A DNA stretch of 13,965 nt from an uncultured Anaerolineales bacterium (lineage in GTDB: Bacteria > Chloroflexota > Anaerolineae > Anaerolineales > Villigracilaceae): positions 1 through 13,965 of the forward strand of contig CALFXA010000114.1 in the NCBI GenBank assembly GCA_937928015.1, in the 5' to 3' direction. Made by a program: the position numbers and the translations under genes. Position 1 is the first letter of the stretch, and each line of letters begins with the position of its first letter. The notes below the pieces were generated by a model. It made no database searches and had not been told where the DNA came from. It saw only the letters and a program-made list of their open reading frames with translations. This document shows positions 7,685 through 13,918 of this stretch, piece after piece.

Positions 7685-8578
7685 TCAAGCTGACGCGGTT
7701 TCTGCCTTGACCTCTTCCGCTTCGAGTTGATACTCTTCCTCCCAACCCTGTGCAAAGGCTGGGCTGATCTTCCCGTAGCGGATGAGCAGCAACACAACGC
7801 CCGCCGCCGCCATGAGCAGGGACACCAGCGCCGAATAACTGACAGGGGTGCCCGGGATGAGCGGCTGGTCCGGGCGGAAGTGCTCGATGATGGCGCGTCC
7901 CACGCCCGCCAGGATCAGCCACCCGCCAAAGGCGGTGCCCGGTTTGACGCGGTCCTCGTATTGGCGGATCAGCCAGTACAGGAGCAGGGCGGCCAGAAGG
8001 TTCCAGATTATCTCGTAGGCAAAGGTCGGGTGGAAACGAGTCGTCGCGACGGGATACAGGTTCAGGTCCGAGTAGACCGGGATGCGGTGAGCGGCGTCGA
8101 TGGAGATGCCCCACGGCAGATTGGTCGGCTGGCCGTACAATTCCTGGTTGATGAAATTGGCCGGGCGGGCCAGGGCCTGTCCCACCAGGGCGGCGGGGGC
8201 GATGGCATCCAGAAAGAGCCAGATATCCAGTTTGTATTTCTTCACATAGAAATAGAGGGCCACCGCGCCGAAGAGCAGTCCGCCGAAGAAATGCAGGCCG
8301 CCTTGCGGGATGTTGAGGATTTGAGCAGGATTCTCCAGATAATATTGATTACCGCCCAAAGTGGTGTTCATGACGAACCACAGGCGCGCGCCCACAATGC
8401 CAATGGGCAACACCCAGATCAACAGGTCCCAGATGCGCTCGCCTTTCCCGCCATTGCGGGTCACTTCCCGCTCGGCCAGCCAGCCGCCTGCCAGCACACC
8501 AAACATGACCAGGACGCCGTACCAACGCACAGGGATGGAAAGACCGAATAAGGTGATCGTAAAAATGACAGGATCCAA
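7685..8578 (-). CDS. lgt: Prolipoprotein diacylglyceryl transferase
   Basis: Inner-membrane enzyme that transfers diacylglycerol from phosphatidylglycerol to the lipobox cysteine of prelipoproteins. The 297-residue polytopic protein shows the family marks: MDPVIF start, RWYGVL (18-23), GGLHFFGG (93-100), the Lgt signature ARPANFINQELYG (137-149) with Arg138, Asn141 and Glu146, HPTFAYE, and GVGRAIIEHFR with Arg228 at the E. coli Arg239 position. The essential E. coli His103 position (SFHGG) is Phe98, with a histidine two residues earlier at 96. I chose TTG 8578 because GAGGT (8589-8585) lies 6 bases before it and the protein then starts as homologues do. An in-frame ATG at 8611 would add 11 residues and has a GAAGG upstream, but overlaps a TATAAT that better serves as -10 box. 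The C-terminal tail is acidic. Confidence 0.92.
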   Translation of the reverse strand: MDPVIFTITLFGLSIPVRWYGVLVMFGVLAGGWLAEREVTRNGGKGERIWDLLIWVLPIGIVGARLWFVMNTTLGGNQYYLENPAQILNIPQGGLHFFGGLLFGAVALYFYVKKYKLDIWLFLDAIAPAALVGQALARPANFINQELYGQPTNLPWGISIDAAHRIPVYSDLNLYPVATTRFHPTFAYEIIWNLLAALLLYWLIRQYEDRVKPGTAFGGWLILAGVGRAIIEHFRPDQPLIPGTPVSYSALVSLLMAAAGVVLLLIRYGKISPAFAQGWEEEYQLEAEEVKAETASA

Positions 8579-8609
8579 GGGATTACCTCGCTTGAGAATG
8601 TTTCGAGGC

Positions 8610-8615
8610 ATTATA
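8610..8615 (-). promoter_or_regulatory. Probable -10 box of lgt
   Basis: A perfect TATAAT on the minus strand (8615-8610) would place the transcript start near 8603, giving a leader of about 25 bases with GAGGT and the TTG start at 8578. No good -35 box is visible. This supports the TTG start over the ATG at 8611. Confidence 0.45.
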
Positions 8616-8682
8616 CACCTTCAAAATTAGATAATTTTTATAGAAATAGTGAAACAAAAAATTGACACTATGTAAATATCAA

Positions 8683-8698
8683 TGTGACGCTTGTCACG
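8683..8698. promoter_or_regulatory. CRP/FNR-family operator-like palindrome, upstream site
   Basis: TGTGACGCTTGTCACG fits the CRP-type pattern TGTGA-N6-TCACA with one mismatch; the core GTGAC-GCTT-GTCAC is a perfect palindrome. Its centre (8690.5) is 23 bp, about two helical turns, from the next site. Relative to a start near 8755 it is centred at about -64.5. Confidence 0.55.
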
Positions 8699-8705
8699 CC
8701 GCGAA

Positions 8706-8721
8706 TGTGACATAGTGCACA
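8706..8721. promoter_or_regulatory. CRP/FNR-family operator-like palindrome, promoter-proximal site
   Basis: TGTGACATAGTGCACA again fits TGTGA-N6-TCACA with one mismatch. Its centre (8713.5) falls at about -41.5 relative to a transcript start near 8755 set by the TACAAT box at 8744-8749, the classical class II activator position. The promoter has no good -35 box, as expected if an activator replaces it. Confidence 0.55.
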
Positions 8722-8743
8722 TTACTCAGGCAGGATTAATCTT

Positions 8744-8749
8744 TACAAT
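8744..8749 (+). promoter_or_regulatory. Probable -10 box of the Rrf2-type regulator gene
   Basis: TACAAT is one base from TATAAT. The bases 17-18 upstream (attact) do not resemble TTGACA. Transcription would start near 8755, leaving a 27-base leader to ATG 8782 without a visible Shine-Dalgarno. Confidence 0.45.
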
Positions 8750-8781
8750 AAGAGTAATCGTTTACCCAAACTGTCAACGTT

Positions 8782-9231
8782 ATGATACGCATCAACCGCC
8801 AGACCGACTACGCCGTACGTGTGATCCTGGCCCTCTCCAAACGAGGCTTGGAGGAACGCACCCCTACCTCGGAGATTCAGCGTGAGATGCTCATCCCCCC
8901 CGCCCTGGCCCAGCGCATCGTCGCAGAGTTGGCGCGGGGCGGTTTTGTCCAGACCTTCCCCGGGCGCGACGGCGGACTGAGCCTATCTCGCCCGTCCAAC
9001 GAGATCAACCTCCGGCAGGTGGTGGAACATTTCGAGGGCCGCCTCTTCATCTCCGACTGTCTGGTCGGCAAAGGGGAATGTCCCTTCGATAACAACTGCC
9101 CCGTGCGCTGCCGCTGGGCGCGGCTCCAGGCCACGATGATGCAGGAATTGGAGCAGATCACGTTCGATGACCTGGCAAAGGAAGCGTTGACAGTAGAAGG
9201 ACTTGCATCATTGGGCATTGCCCAATTGTAA
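8782..9231 (+). CDS. Rrf2-family Fe-S transcription regulator (NsrR/IscR-like)
   Basis: Dimeric winged-helix repressor or activator that senses NO, oxygen or Fe-S status through a cluster. The 149 residues start MIRINRQTDYAVRVILALS, typical of Rrf2. The HTH lies at about 28-55 and the wing carries the family's GRDGG. The cluster region has Cys93, Cys100, Cys106 and Cys110 (spacing x6, x5, x3). The first three match the three-cysteine layout of NsrR and IscR; Cys110 lies close to where IscR has its His ligand. The next genes encode cytochrome bd oxidase, so this is probably its regulator. There is no visible Shine-Dalgarno. Two CRP/FNR-like palindromes precede the promoter. cydA starts 115 bases downstream, with no terminator seen between. 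Which signal it senses cannot be decided from sequence. Confidence 0.88.
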   Translation: MIRINRQTDYAVRVILALSKRGLEERTPTSEIQREMLIPPALAQRIVAELARGGFVQTFPGRDGGLSLSRPSNEINLRQVVEHFEGRLFISDCLVGKGECPFDNNCPVRCRWARLQATMMQELEQITFDDLAKEALTVEGLASLGIAQL

Positions 9232-9346
9232 TTTTGAAGAGATACGCAAGAAGGTCACAGAAAGGAGACGGCCCGTCGAAACACCTTTGGTAAGGCATGG
9301 TATGGTTCGTTTGCAATAAATCCGAAATCTATTTTGGAGAACACAC

Positions 9347-10744
9347 ATGGATCCAATTACTCTTTCTCGATGGCAATTTGCCCTCACCACCATCTACCAC
9401 TGGCTCTTCGTCCCGCTCACGCTGGGCATGGGTTGGTATGTGGCCTATTTCCAGACCCGCTACTATCAGACCAAGGACGAGACCTGGCGTAAGATGGCAA
9501 AGTTCTGGGGCAAATTGTTCCTGATCAACTTCGCCATCGGCGTTGTCACCGGCATCGTGCAGGAATTCCAGTTCGGCATGAACTGGTCTGGTTATGCGCG
9601 TTACGTGGGCGACATCTTCGGCGCTCCGCTGGCCGTGGAAGCCCTGCTGGCCTTCTTCATGGAATCCACCTTCCTGGGCATCTGGATCTTCGGTGAGGGC
9701 AAGGTGCCGGAGAAGGTCCACCTGGCCGCCATCTGGCTGGCCGCCCTCGGCTCGAACCTCTCCGCCGTGTGGATCCTGATCGCCAATGGCTTCATGCAGG
9801 CCCCGCCTGCTGCCGCCTACGTGCTCAACGAAGCCAACGGCCGCCTGGAACTGGTCAACTTCTTCGCGCTAATCGGCAACCCCAAGGCCTGGATCTTCAT
9901 CTGGCACACCCTGGCCGATGGTCTGGCCATGGCTGCCTTCCTGATTCTGGCGGTCAGCGCCTACCATCTGGTTCGCAAGCAGAACCTGGATTTCTTCAAG
10001 CGCTCCTTCCAGATTGGTGCGGTGATGGGACTGGTCGCCAGCACGCTGGTCTTCCTGGGTGGCCACACCATGGGCCAGTACATGAAGGAAGTCCAGCCGA
10101 TGAAATTGGCGGCGCTCGAGGCCATGTGGGAGACCGAACAACCTGCTTCCTTCTCCCTGCTGACCATCGGCGACCTGACCGGCAAACAGGAAGTCTGGTC
10201 GATTCGCATCCCTTACGTGATGAGCTTCCTGGCCTGCAATAACTTCTCCTGCGAAGTGCAGGGTGTGAACGACCTCCAGGCCGAGTATCAGGCCAAGTAC
10301 GGTCCCGGGGATTATGTACCGTTGATGGTCGTCACTTACTGGACCTTCCGTATCATGATGTCGTTTGGTCTGATCATGATGGCCGCGTCGGCTTGGTTCC
10401 TGTATAACACCCGCCGCAAGGACTACGAAAATTCCAAGTGGATGAAACTGGTGCCCTTTGGCGCACTTCTCCTGCCCTACCTAGCCAACGCCAGCGGCTG
10501 GATCCTGACCGAAATGGGCCGCCAACCCTGGATCGTGTACGGCCTGCTCAAGGTGCAGGATGCCGTCTCCCCGAACCTGACCGTGGTAGACCTGTGGATC
10601 TCCCTGGTCGGCTATACCGTCCTGTATGGCTCACTGGCTGTTGCCATGGTCTATCTGATGAAGAAATATGCCATCGCCGGGCCCGACGCCGCCATGCACG
10701 AATCCGTTGACGCGGCTCCCGCCGCCGTCGGCGCGGACGACTAA
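9347..10744 (+). CDS. cydA: Cytochrome bd ubiquinol oxidase subunit I, short Q-loop
   Basis: Quinol-oxidising, heme-bearing subunit of the bd oxidase in the cytoplasmic membrane; it reduces oxygen to water with high affinity. 465 residues. E. coli heme and proton residues map clearly: His18 (His19, b595), Glu98 and Glu106 (Glu99, Glu107), His187 (His186) and Met337 (Met393) for heme b558, Arg335 (Arg391), and Glu389/Arg392 in EMGRQPW (Glu445/Arg448). Quinol-site Lys253 and Glu258 (MKLAALEAMWE) are kept. The Q-loop between Glu258 and Arg335 is about 57 residues shorter than in E. coli, placing it in the short-loop class. Two cysteines (297 and 302) in this outward loop could form a disulfide. 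GGAGA (9336-9340) precedes ATG 9347. cydB follows after 15 bases. Confidence 0.95.
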   Translation: MDPITLSRWQFALTTIYHWLFVPLTLGMGWYVAYFQTRYYQTKDETWRKMAKFWGKLFLINFAIGVVTGIVQEFQFGMNWSGYARYVGDIFGAPLAVEALLAFFMESTFLGIWIFGEGKVPEKVHLAAIWLAALGSNLSAVWILIANGFMQAPPAAAYVLNEANGRLELVNFFALIGNPKAWIFIWHTLADGLAMAAFLILAVSAYHLVRKQNLDFFKRSFQIGAVMGLVASTLVFLGGHTMGQYMKEVQPMKLAALEAMWETEQPASFSLLTIGDLTGKQEVWSIRIPYVMSFLACNNFSCEVQGVNDLQAEYQAKYGPGDYVPLMVVTYWTFRIMMSFGLIMMAASAWFLYNTRRKDYENSKWMKLVPFGALLLPYLANASGWILTEMGRQPWIVYGLLKVQDAVSPNLTVVDLWISLVGYTVLYGSLAVAMVYLMKKYAIAGPDAAMHESVDAAPAAVGADD

Positions 10745-10759
10745 CCCTGGAGGCTCAAC

Positions 10760-11809
10760 ATGTCTTACGAATTTCTCCAAATCTTGTGGTTCATCCTGAT
10801 CGCCGTCCTGTGGATCGGGTTCCATTTCCTCGAAGGCTTCGACTTCGGCGTGGGCATGCTCCTGCCCTTCCTCGGCAAGACCGACATCGAGCGCCGCACC
10901 ATCATCAACACTGTCGGTTCCGTCTGGGACGGCAATGAAGTCTGGCTGCTCACCGCTGGCGGCGCGACTTTCGCAGCCTTCCCGCACTGGTATGCCACCA
11001 TGTTCAGCGGCTTCTACCTGGCCCTGTTCCTGCTGCTGGTTGGCTTGATCCTGCGCGGCATCTCGTTCGAGTATCGCTCCAAGGACGCCGCCCCCGCCTG
11101 GCGCAACCGCTTCGACTGGATGATTGCCATCGGCTCCTTCCTGGCCTCCCTGCTGTTGGGCGCCGCCTTCGCCAACCTGGCCAAGGGTCAGCCGATCGGT
11201 GCAGACATGAACCTGGTCGCCCCCGCCTGGCTTCCCAACAACCTGGGCGTGACCCTGAGCCTGCTCAATCCCTACGGCTTGCTGGGCGGTCTGACCACTG
11301 TGGCGGTCTTCTTGCTGCACGGTGCCAACTTCCTTGTGCTCAAGCTCGAAGGCTCCTTGCACACCCGCGCGGTCGAATTCTCCAAGAAACTTTGGATTGG
11401 CGCCTCTGTGCTGTACGTCCTGCTCGGCATCTACACCTACGTGGCCAAGTTCTGGGCTAATGGCAAGATCAACCCGGGCGTCATCCCGCTAGCGGCTGTG
11501 GTCATGATCCTGTTGACCGGCTACTTCATCAACAAGAAGATGGAAGGCTGGGCCTTCATCTCCACCGCGTTGAACATTGTGCTCACCCAGGTCACCTTCT
11601 TCACGATGACCTTCCCGAACGTGATGCTTTCCAGCCTCAACCCCGAGTGGTCGTTGACGGTCTACAACGCCTCGTCCTCGCAATACACGCTGACGGTCAT
11701 GAGCGTTGTCGCCCTGATCTTCGTCCCGATTGTGCTCGCCTACCAGGGCTGGACGTACTACATGTTCCGCAAGCGCATCAGCACCGATAAGAAAACCCTG
11801 GTCTACTAG
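10760..11809 (+). CDS. cydB: Cytochrome bd ubiquinol oxidase subunit II
   Basis: Membrane partner of CydA, needed for assembly and stability of the heme groups. The 349 residues are highly hydrophobic with about eight to nine helices. Family motifs: HFLEGFDFGVG near 22-32, SVWDGNEVWLLTAGGATFAAFP near 54-75, and RGISFEYR near 98-105. GGAGG (10748-10752) lies 7 bases before ATG 10760 in the 15-base gap after cydA, so the two are one operon. A strong intrinsic terminator follows directly. No CydX-like small subunit ORF is seen between cydB and the terminator. Confidence 0.95.
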   Translation: MSYEFLQILWFILIAVLWIGFHFLEGFDFGVGMLLPFLGKTDIERRTIINTVGSVWDGNEVWLLTAGGATFAAFPHWYATMFSGFYLALFLLLVGLILRGISFEYRSKDAAPAWRNRFDWMIAIGSFLASLLLGAAFANLAKGQPIGADMNLVAPAWLPNNLGVTLSLLNPYGLLGGLTTVAVFLLHGANFLVLKLEGSLHTRAVEFSKKLWIGASVLYVLLGIYTYVAKFWANGKINPGVIPLAAVVMILLTGYFINKKMEGWAFISTALNIVLTQVTFFTMTFPNVMLSSLNPEWSLTVYNASSSQYTLTVMSVVALIFVPIVLAYQGWTYYMFRKRISTDKKTLVY

Positions 11810-11817
11810 ACCGACCC

Positions 11818-11849
11818 AAGGCGGAGTGAAGAACTCCGCCTTATTTTTT
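11818..11849 (+). terminator. Intrinsic terminator of cydAB
   Basis: A 10-bp perfect stem (AAGGCGGAGT with ACTCCGCCTT) around the loop GAAGA is followed by ATTTTTTG. It begins 8 bases after the cydB stop and separates cydAB from the sulfide:quinone oxidoreductase gene. Confidence 0.9.
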
Positions 11850-11878
11850 GTTAAAAACATCACAATCTGTGCTACGAT
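11848..11878 (+). promoter_or_regulatory. Probable promoter of the SQR gene
   Basis: TTGTTA (11848-11853) and an extended -10 TGCTACGAT (11870-11878) are 19 bases apart, slightly long. Transcription would begin near 11885, 23 bases before ATG 11908. It lies right after the cydB terminator, so the SQR unit has its own promoter. Confidence 0.45.
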
Positions 11879-11907
11879 ATTTCCAAGACCAGTACAAGGA
11901 GAAATCT

Positions 11908-13347
11908 ATGGCAAAAGTTCTCGTAATCGGTGCAGGGTTCGCAGGTCATACCACGGCCCTTTACCTGGGCAACCAGCTTGGGCGCAAGCATGAGATCACG
12001 GTCATGAGCAATCGTGACGTGTTCGGCTACGTCCCCTCCTGGGTATGGGTGGGCGTGGGTCACATGAAGCCCGAGCAGACCATCTTCAAACTCAAACCCG
12101 TCTACGACCGCATGCACATCAAGTTCGTGCATGCCGCCGCCAAGGAGATTCATCCCGACGCGGGCGACCAGTTCGTGGTCGGTGAGGAGATCGGCACGGG
12201 CAAGGAAATCCGCTGGAGCTACGACTATCTCGTCATCGCCCCGGGACCGTTGCTGAACTTTTCCGGTACCCCCGGTCTTGGACCCGAGAACGGGTTCACC
12301 CACTCGATCTGTTCCCTGCCCCATGCCATCAAGACCCGTGACGCCTATATGGCCCTGTGCGAACGCATGAAGAAGGGCGAGAAGGTCAAGATCGTGATTG
12401 GCACCGGGCATCCCGGAGCCACCTGTCAGGGCGCGGCCTTCGAGTATGTCGTCAACGTGCACAAGGATTTGCTCAAGAAGGGGCTGCGCGACAAGGCCGA
12501 CATCCTGTGGCTGTCCAACGAACCCGAGTTGGGAGATTTCGGCGTCAACGGCGTGCAGATCAAGCGCAACGGCATCGTGCAGAAGAGCAGCGAGTTCATC
12601 AAGTCGGTCTTCAACGATCATGGAATCCGCTACCAAGTCCAAACCGGCGTGACCAAGGTCGAGGAAGGCAAGATCCACTGGCAAAACTACGAGGGCGAAG
12701 AGGGCGTCACCGAGTTCGATTTCTCGATGCTCATCCCGCAGTTCAAGGGACAGCCGTTCAAGTACATCGGCAAGAACGGCGAGGATGTCTCCGCCAAGCT
12801 GGTCAACCCCGCGGGCTTCGTGCTGGTCGACGGCAAGTACGGTCTGCCCTACCCCGAGTTGGCCCAGACCCCCGAAGCCTGGCCTGCTCAATACAACAAT
12901 CCCACCTACCCGAATGTCTTTGCCGCGGGCATCGCCTTCGCGCCTCCCGGACCGATCTCCAAGCCGTTCACCAACAAGAACAACCTACTGATCGCTCCTG
13001 CGCCTCCGCGCACGGGCATGGTCAGCGGCGTGATCGGACGCGTGGTGGCCATGAATATCGTGGACCTGATCAAGACCGGCAAGATGACCCATCAAGAGCG
13101 CATGACCGAGATGGTGGCGGCCTGCATCGCCTCGATGGGCGACAACTTGTGGGACGGCAACGCCGTGACCATCGTGATGCGTCCCGTGGTGCCCGACCGC
13201 AAGAAATATACCAACGAATTCGGCCGTGACCTGTTCATTTCGCACCTCGAAATGGGGCTGAGCGGCGCGTGGATGAAGTTCATGCTGCATTACACCTTCA
13301 TCTGGAAGTTCAAGGGGCTGTTTGGTTGGAAGTTGATCCCCGAATAG
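11908..13347 (+). CDS. sqr: Sulfide:quinone oxidoreductase (FAD, membrane-associated)
   Basis: Oxidises sulfide to sulfane sulfur and reduces the quinone pool, at the cytoplasmic membrane. 479 residues, somewhat longer than many SQRs. The N-terminus has the FAD Rossmann loop VIGAGFAGHTTA. VFGYVPSWVWVGVG matches the SQR active-site strand. Three SQR cysteines are present: Cys135 (HSICSLPH), Cys173 (ATCQGAAFEY) and Cys406 (AACIASMGDN), the last two corresponding to the pair that carries the polysulfide bridge. A C-terminal amphipathic, aromatic-rich stretch (about 452-479) should dock into the membrane. ATG 11908 is chosen because AAGGAG (11896-11901) sits 6 bases upstream. It lies between cydB and cydD and is coupled to a 42-codon ORF. 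The SQR subtype and actual substrate (sulfide versus flavocytochrome-like chemistry) remain inferred. Confidence 0.85.
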   Translation: MAKVLVIGAGFAGHTTALYLGNQLGRKHEITVMSNRDVFGYVPSWVWVGVGHMKPEQTIFKLKPVYDRMHIKFVHAAAKEIHPDAGDQFVVGEEIGTGKEIRWSYDYLVIAPGPLLNFSGTPGLGPENGFTHSICSLPHAIKTRDAYMALCERMKKGEKVKIVIGTGHPGATCQGAAFEYVVNVHKDLLKKGLRDKADILWLSNEPELGDFGVNGVQIKRNGIVQKSSEFIKSVFNDHGIRYQVQTGVTKVEEGKIHWQNYEGEEGVTEFDFSMLIPQFKGQPFKYIGKNGEDVSAKLVNPAGFVLVDGKYGLPYPELAQTPEAWPAQYNNPTYPNVFAAGIAFAPPGPISKPFTNKNNLLIAPAPPRTGMVSGVIGRVVAMNIVDLIKTGKMTHQERMTEMVAACIASMGDNLWDGNAVTIVMRPVVPDRKKYTNEFGRDLFISHLEMGLSGAWMKFMLHYTFIWKFKGLFGWKLIPE

Positions 13348-13356
13348 GAGTCTGAG

Positions 13357-13485
13357 ATGCAAAACGAACAGGAATTCTCCAAGGCCGAAAAGTTCTGGAT
13401 GAACTTCAAGTTGTATCAACTGTGGCGCTTCATCGTGTTGAATGCCAAGATCTACACGATTGCCGTACAGAGCAAGTTCCATTAA
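13357..13485 (+). CDS. 42-residue hypothetical protein coupled to SQR
   Basis: A short unrecognised ORF with an excellent start. GGAG (13347-13350) shares its first G with the SQR stop codon TAG and lies 6 bases before ATG 13357, so translation is probably coupled to SQR. The peptide starts with an acidic, charged segment (MQNEQEFSKAEK) and continues as an aromatic and basic stretch (Trp14, Phe17, Tyr20, Trp23, Arg24, Phe25, then IVLNAK and a basic end). There is no clean membrane-spanning stretch; it looks like one amphipathic helix lying on a membrane or on the C-terminal helices of SQR. It does not resemble CydX. A role as accessory subunit of SQR is a guess from position. Codon use is like that of its neighbours. 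Whether it is a real gene rests on the ribosome site, the uninterrupted spacing and the composition. Confidence 0.68.
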   Translation: MQNEQEFSKAEKFWMNFKLYQLWRFIVLNAKIYTIAVQSKFH

Positions 13486-13491
13486 TCCTTT

Positions 13492-13517
13492 GGAGCGCGG
13501 ATACAAGTCCGCGTTCC
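13492..13517 (+). terminator. Strong hairpin after the SQR unit
   Basis: A 10-bp stem (GGAGCGCGGA with TCCGCGTTCC, one G-U pair) encloses the loop TACAAG, 7 bases after the 42-codon ORF. It is not followed by a T-tract, so it may be a 3' stabilising hairpin rather than an intrinsic terminator. Confidence 0.5.
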
Positions 13518-13530
13518 AGGGTTGTGAAGT

Positions 13531-13559
13531 CCGGGCCGGGGAAAGTCTCCCCGGCTCGG
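13531..13559 (+). terminator. Second strong hairpin before cydD
   Basis: A 12-bp GC-rich stem with one G-U pair (centre GCCGGGGA with TCCCCGGC) encloses the loop AAGTC. TCGTTTATAAT follows, a weak U-tract that also contains the cydD -10 box. It may end the SQR transcript just before the next promoter. Confidence 0.5.
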
Positions 13560-13564
13560 TCGTT

Positions 13565-13570
13565 TATAAT
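13565..13570 (+). promoter_or_regulatory. -10 box implying a leaderless cydD transcript
   Basis: A perfect TATAAT lies only 8 bases before ATG 13579. Transcription would start at about 13577, leaving almost no leader, and no Shine-Dalgarno is present. This fits leaderless translation. No clear -35 box is visible. Confidence 0.5.
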
Positions 13571-13578
13571 AAACCTCT

Positions 13579-13918
13579 ATGCACCGCAGACTCTTACAAC
13601 TTACGCGCGACACGCGCCTTTCCCTGACCCTCACCATCCTGTCTGGATTCTTCGCCGGTCTGTTGACCATCTGGCAATCGTGGCTGCTCAGTTCCACCGT
13701 CAACGATGTGTTCCTGATGAGACAATCCCTGGGCGAGGTGACGGGCCTCCTGCGACTGATCGTACTCATCATCGCCGGGCGCGCCCTGCTGACCTGGCTC
13801 AACGAAGTGGCCGCCAACGCCGTGGCGGTCCGCATCAAAACCGACCTGCGCGAGCGGCTCTTTGCGCACATCCTCAAGCTGGGTCCCGCCTACTCGCGCG
13901 GACAACGCACCGGCGAGT
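13579..13918 (+). CDS. cydD: CydD-like ABC exporter, N-terminal part (cut by contig end)
   Basis: First 113 codons of a transmembrane-plus-ATPase half-transporter. CydDC exports cysteine and glutathione and is needed for cytochrome bd assembly. Visible: two long hydrophobic helices (about 14-38 and 56-77) and the ABC-exporter coupling segment ending LRERLFAHILKLGPAYSRGQRTGE, which is characteristic of CydD. The ATPase domain is not reached. The apparent stop TAG at 13918-13920 is not genuine, because the last two of its bases begin adapter sequence; the gene continues beyond the contig. The start is ATG 13579, with a TATAAT 8 bases before it and no ribosome site, so the messenger may be leaderless. 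Position after cydAB and SQR supports CydD over a general lipid exporter. Confidence 0.8.

Noticed and set aside
8662..8682. TTGA...TCAA as an FNR site
   Set aside because: The half-sites are 13 bases apart instead of 6, so it does not fit an FNR box.
9232..9346. A possible cydA promoter (TGGTATGGT at 9298-9306) and a CCTT-N4-AAGG repeat as an Rrf2 operator
   Set aside because: The -10 match is poor, there is no -35 box and the repeat is only 4 bp per arm; not distinguishable from chance. cydA may be read from the Rrf2 promoter.
11872..12891. A 339-codon open frame opposite SQR
   Set aside because: Leu/Asp/His-rich antisense shadow in a GC-rich gene; the plus strand has all SQR motifs.
13357..13485. 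The 42-codon ORF as a CydX/CydS-type bd oxidase subunit
   Set aside because: CydX-type peptides have one clean N-terminal membrane helix; this peptide starts acidic and has charged residues throughout, and lies after SQR, not after cydB.
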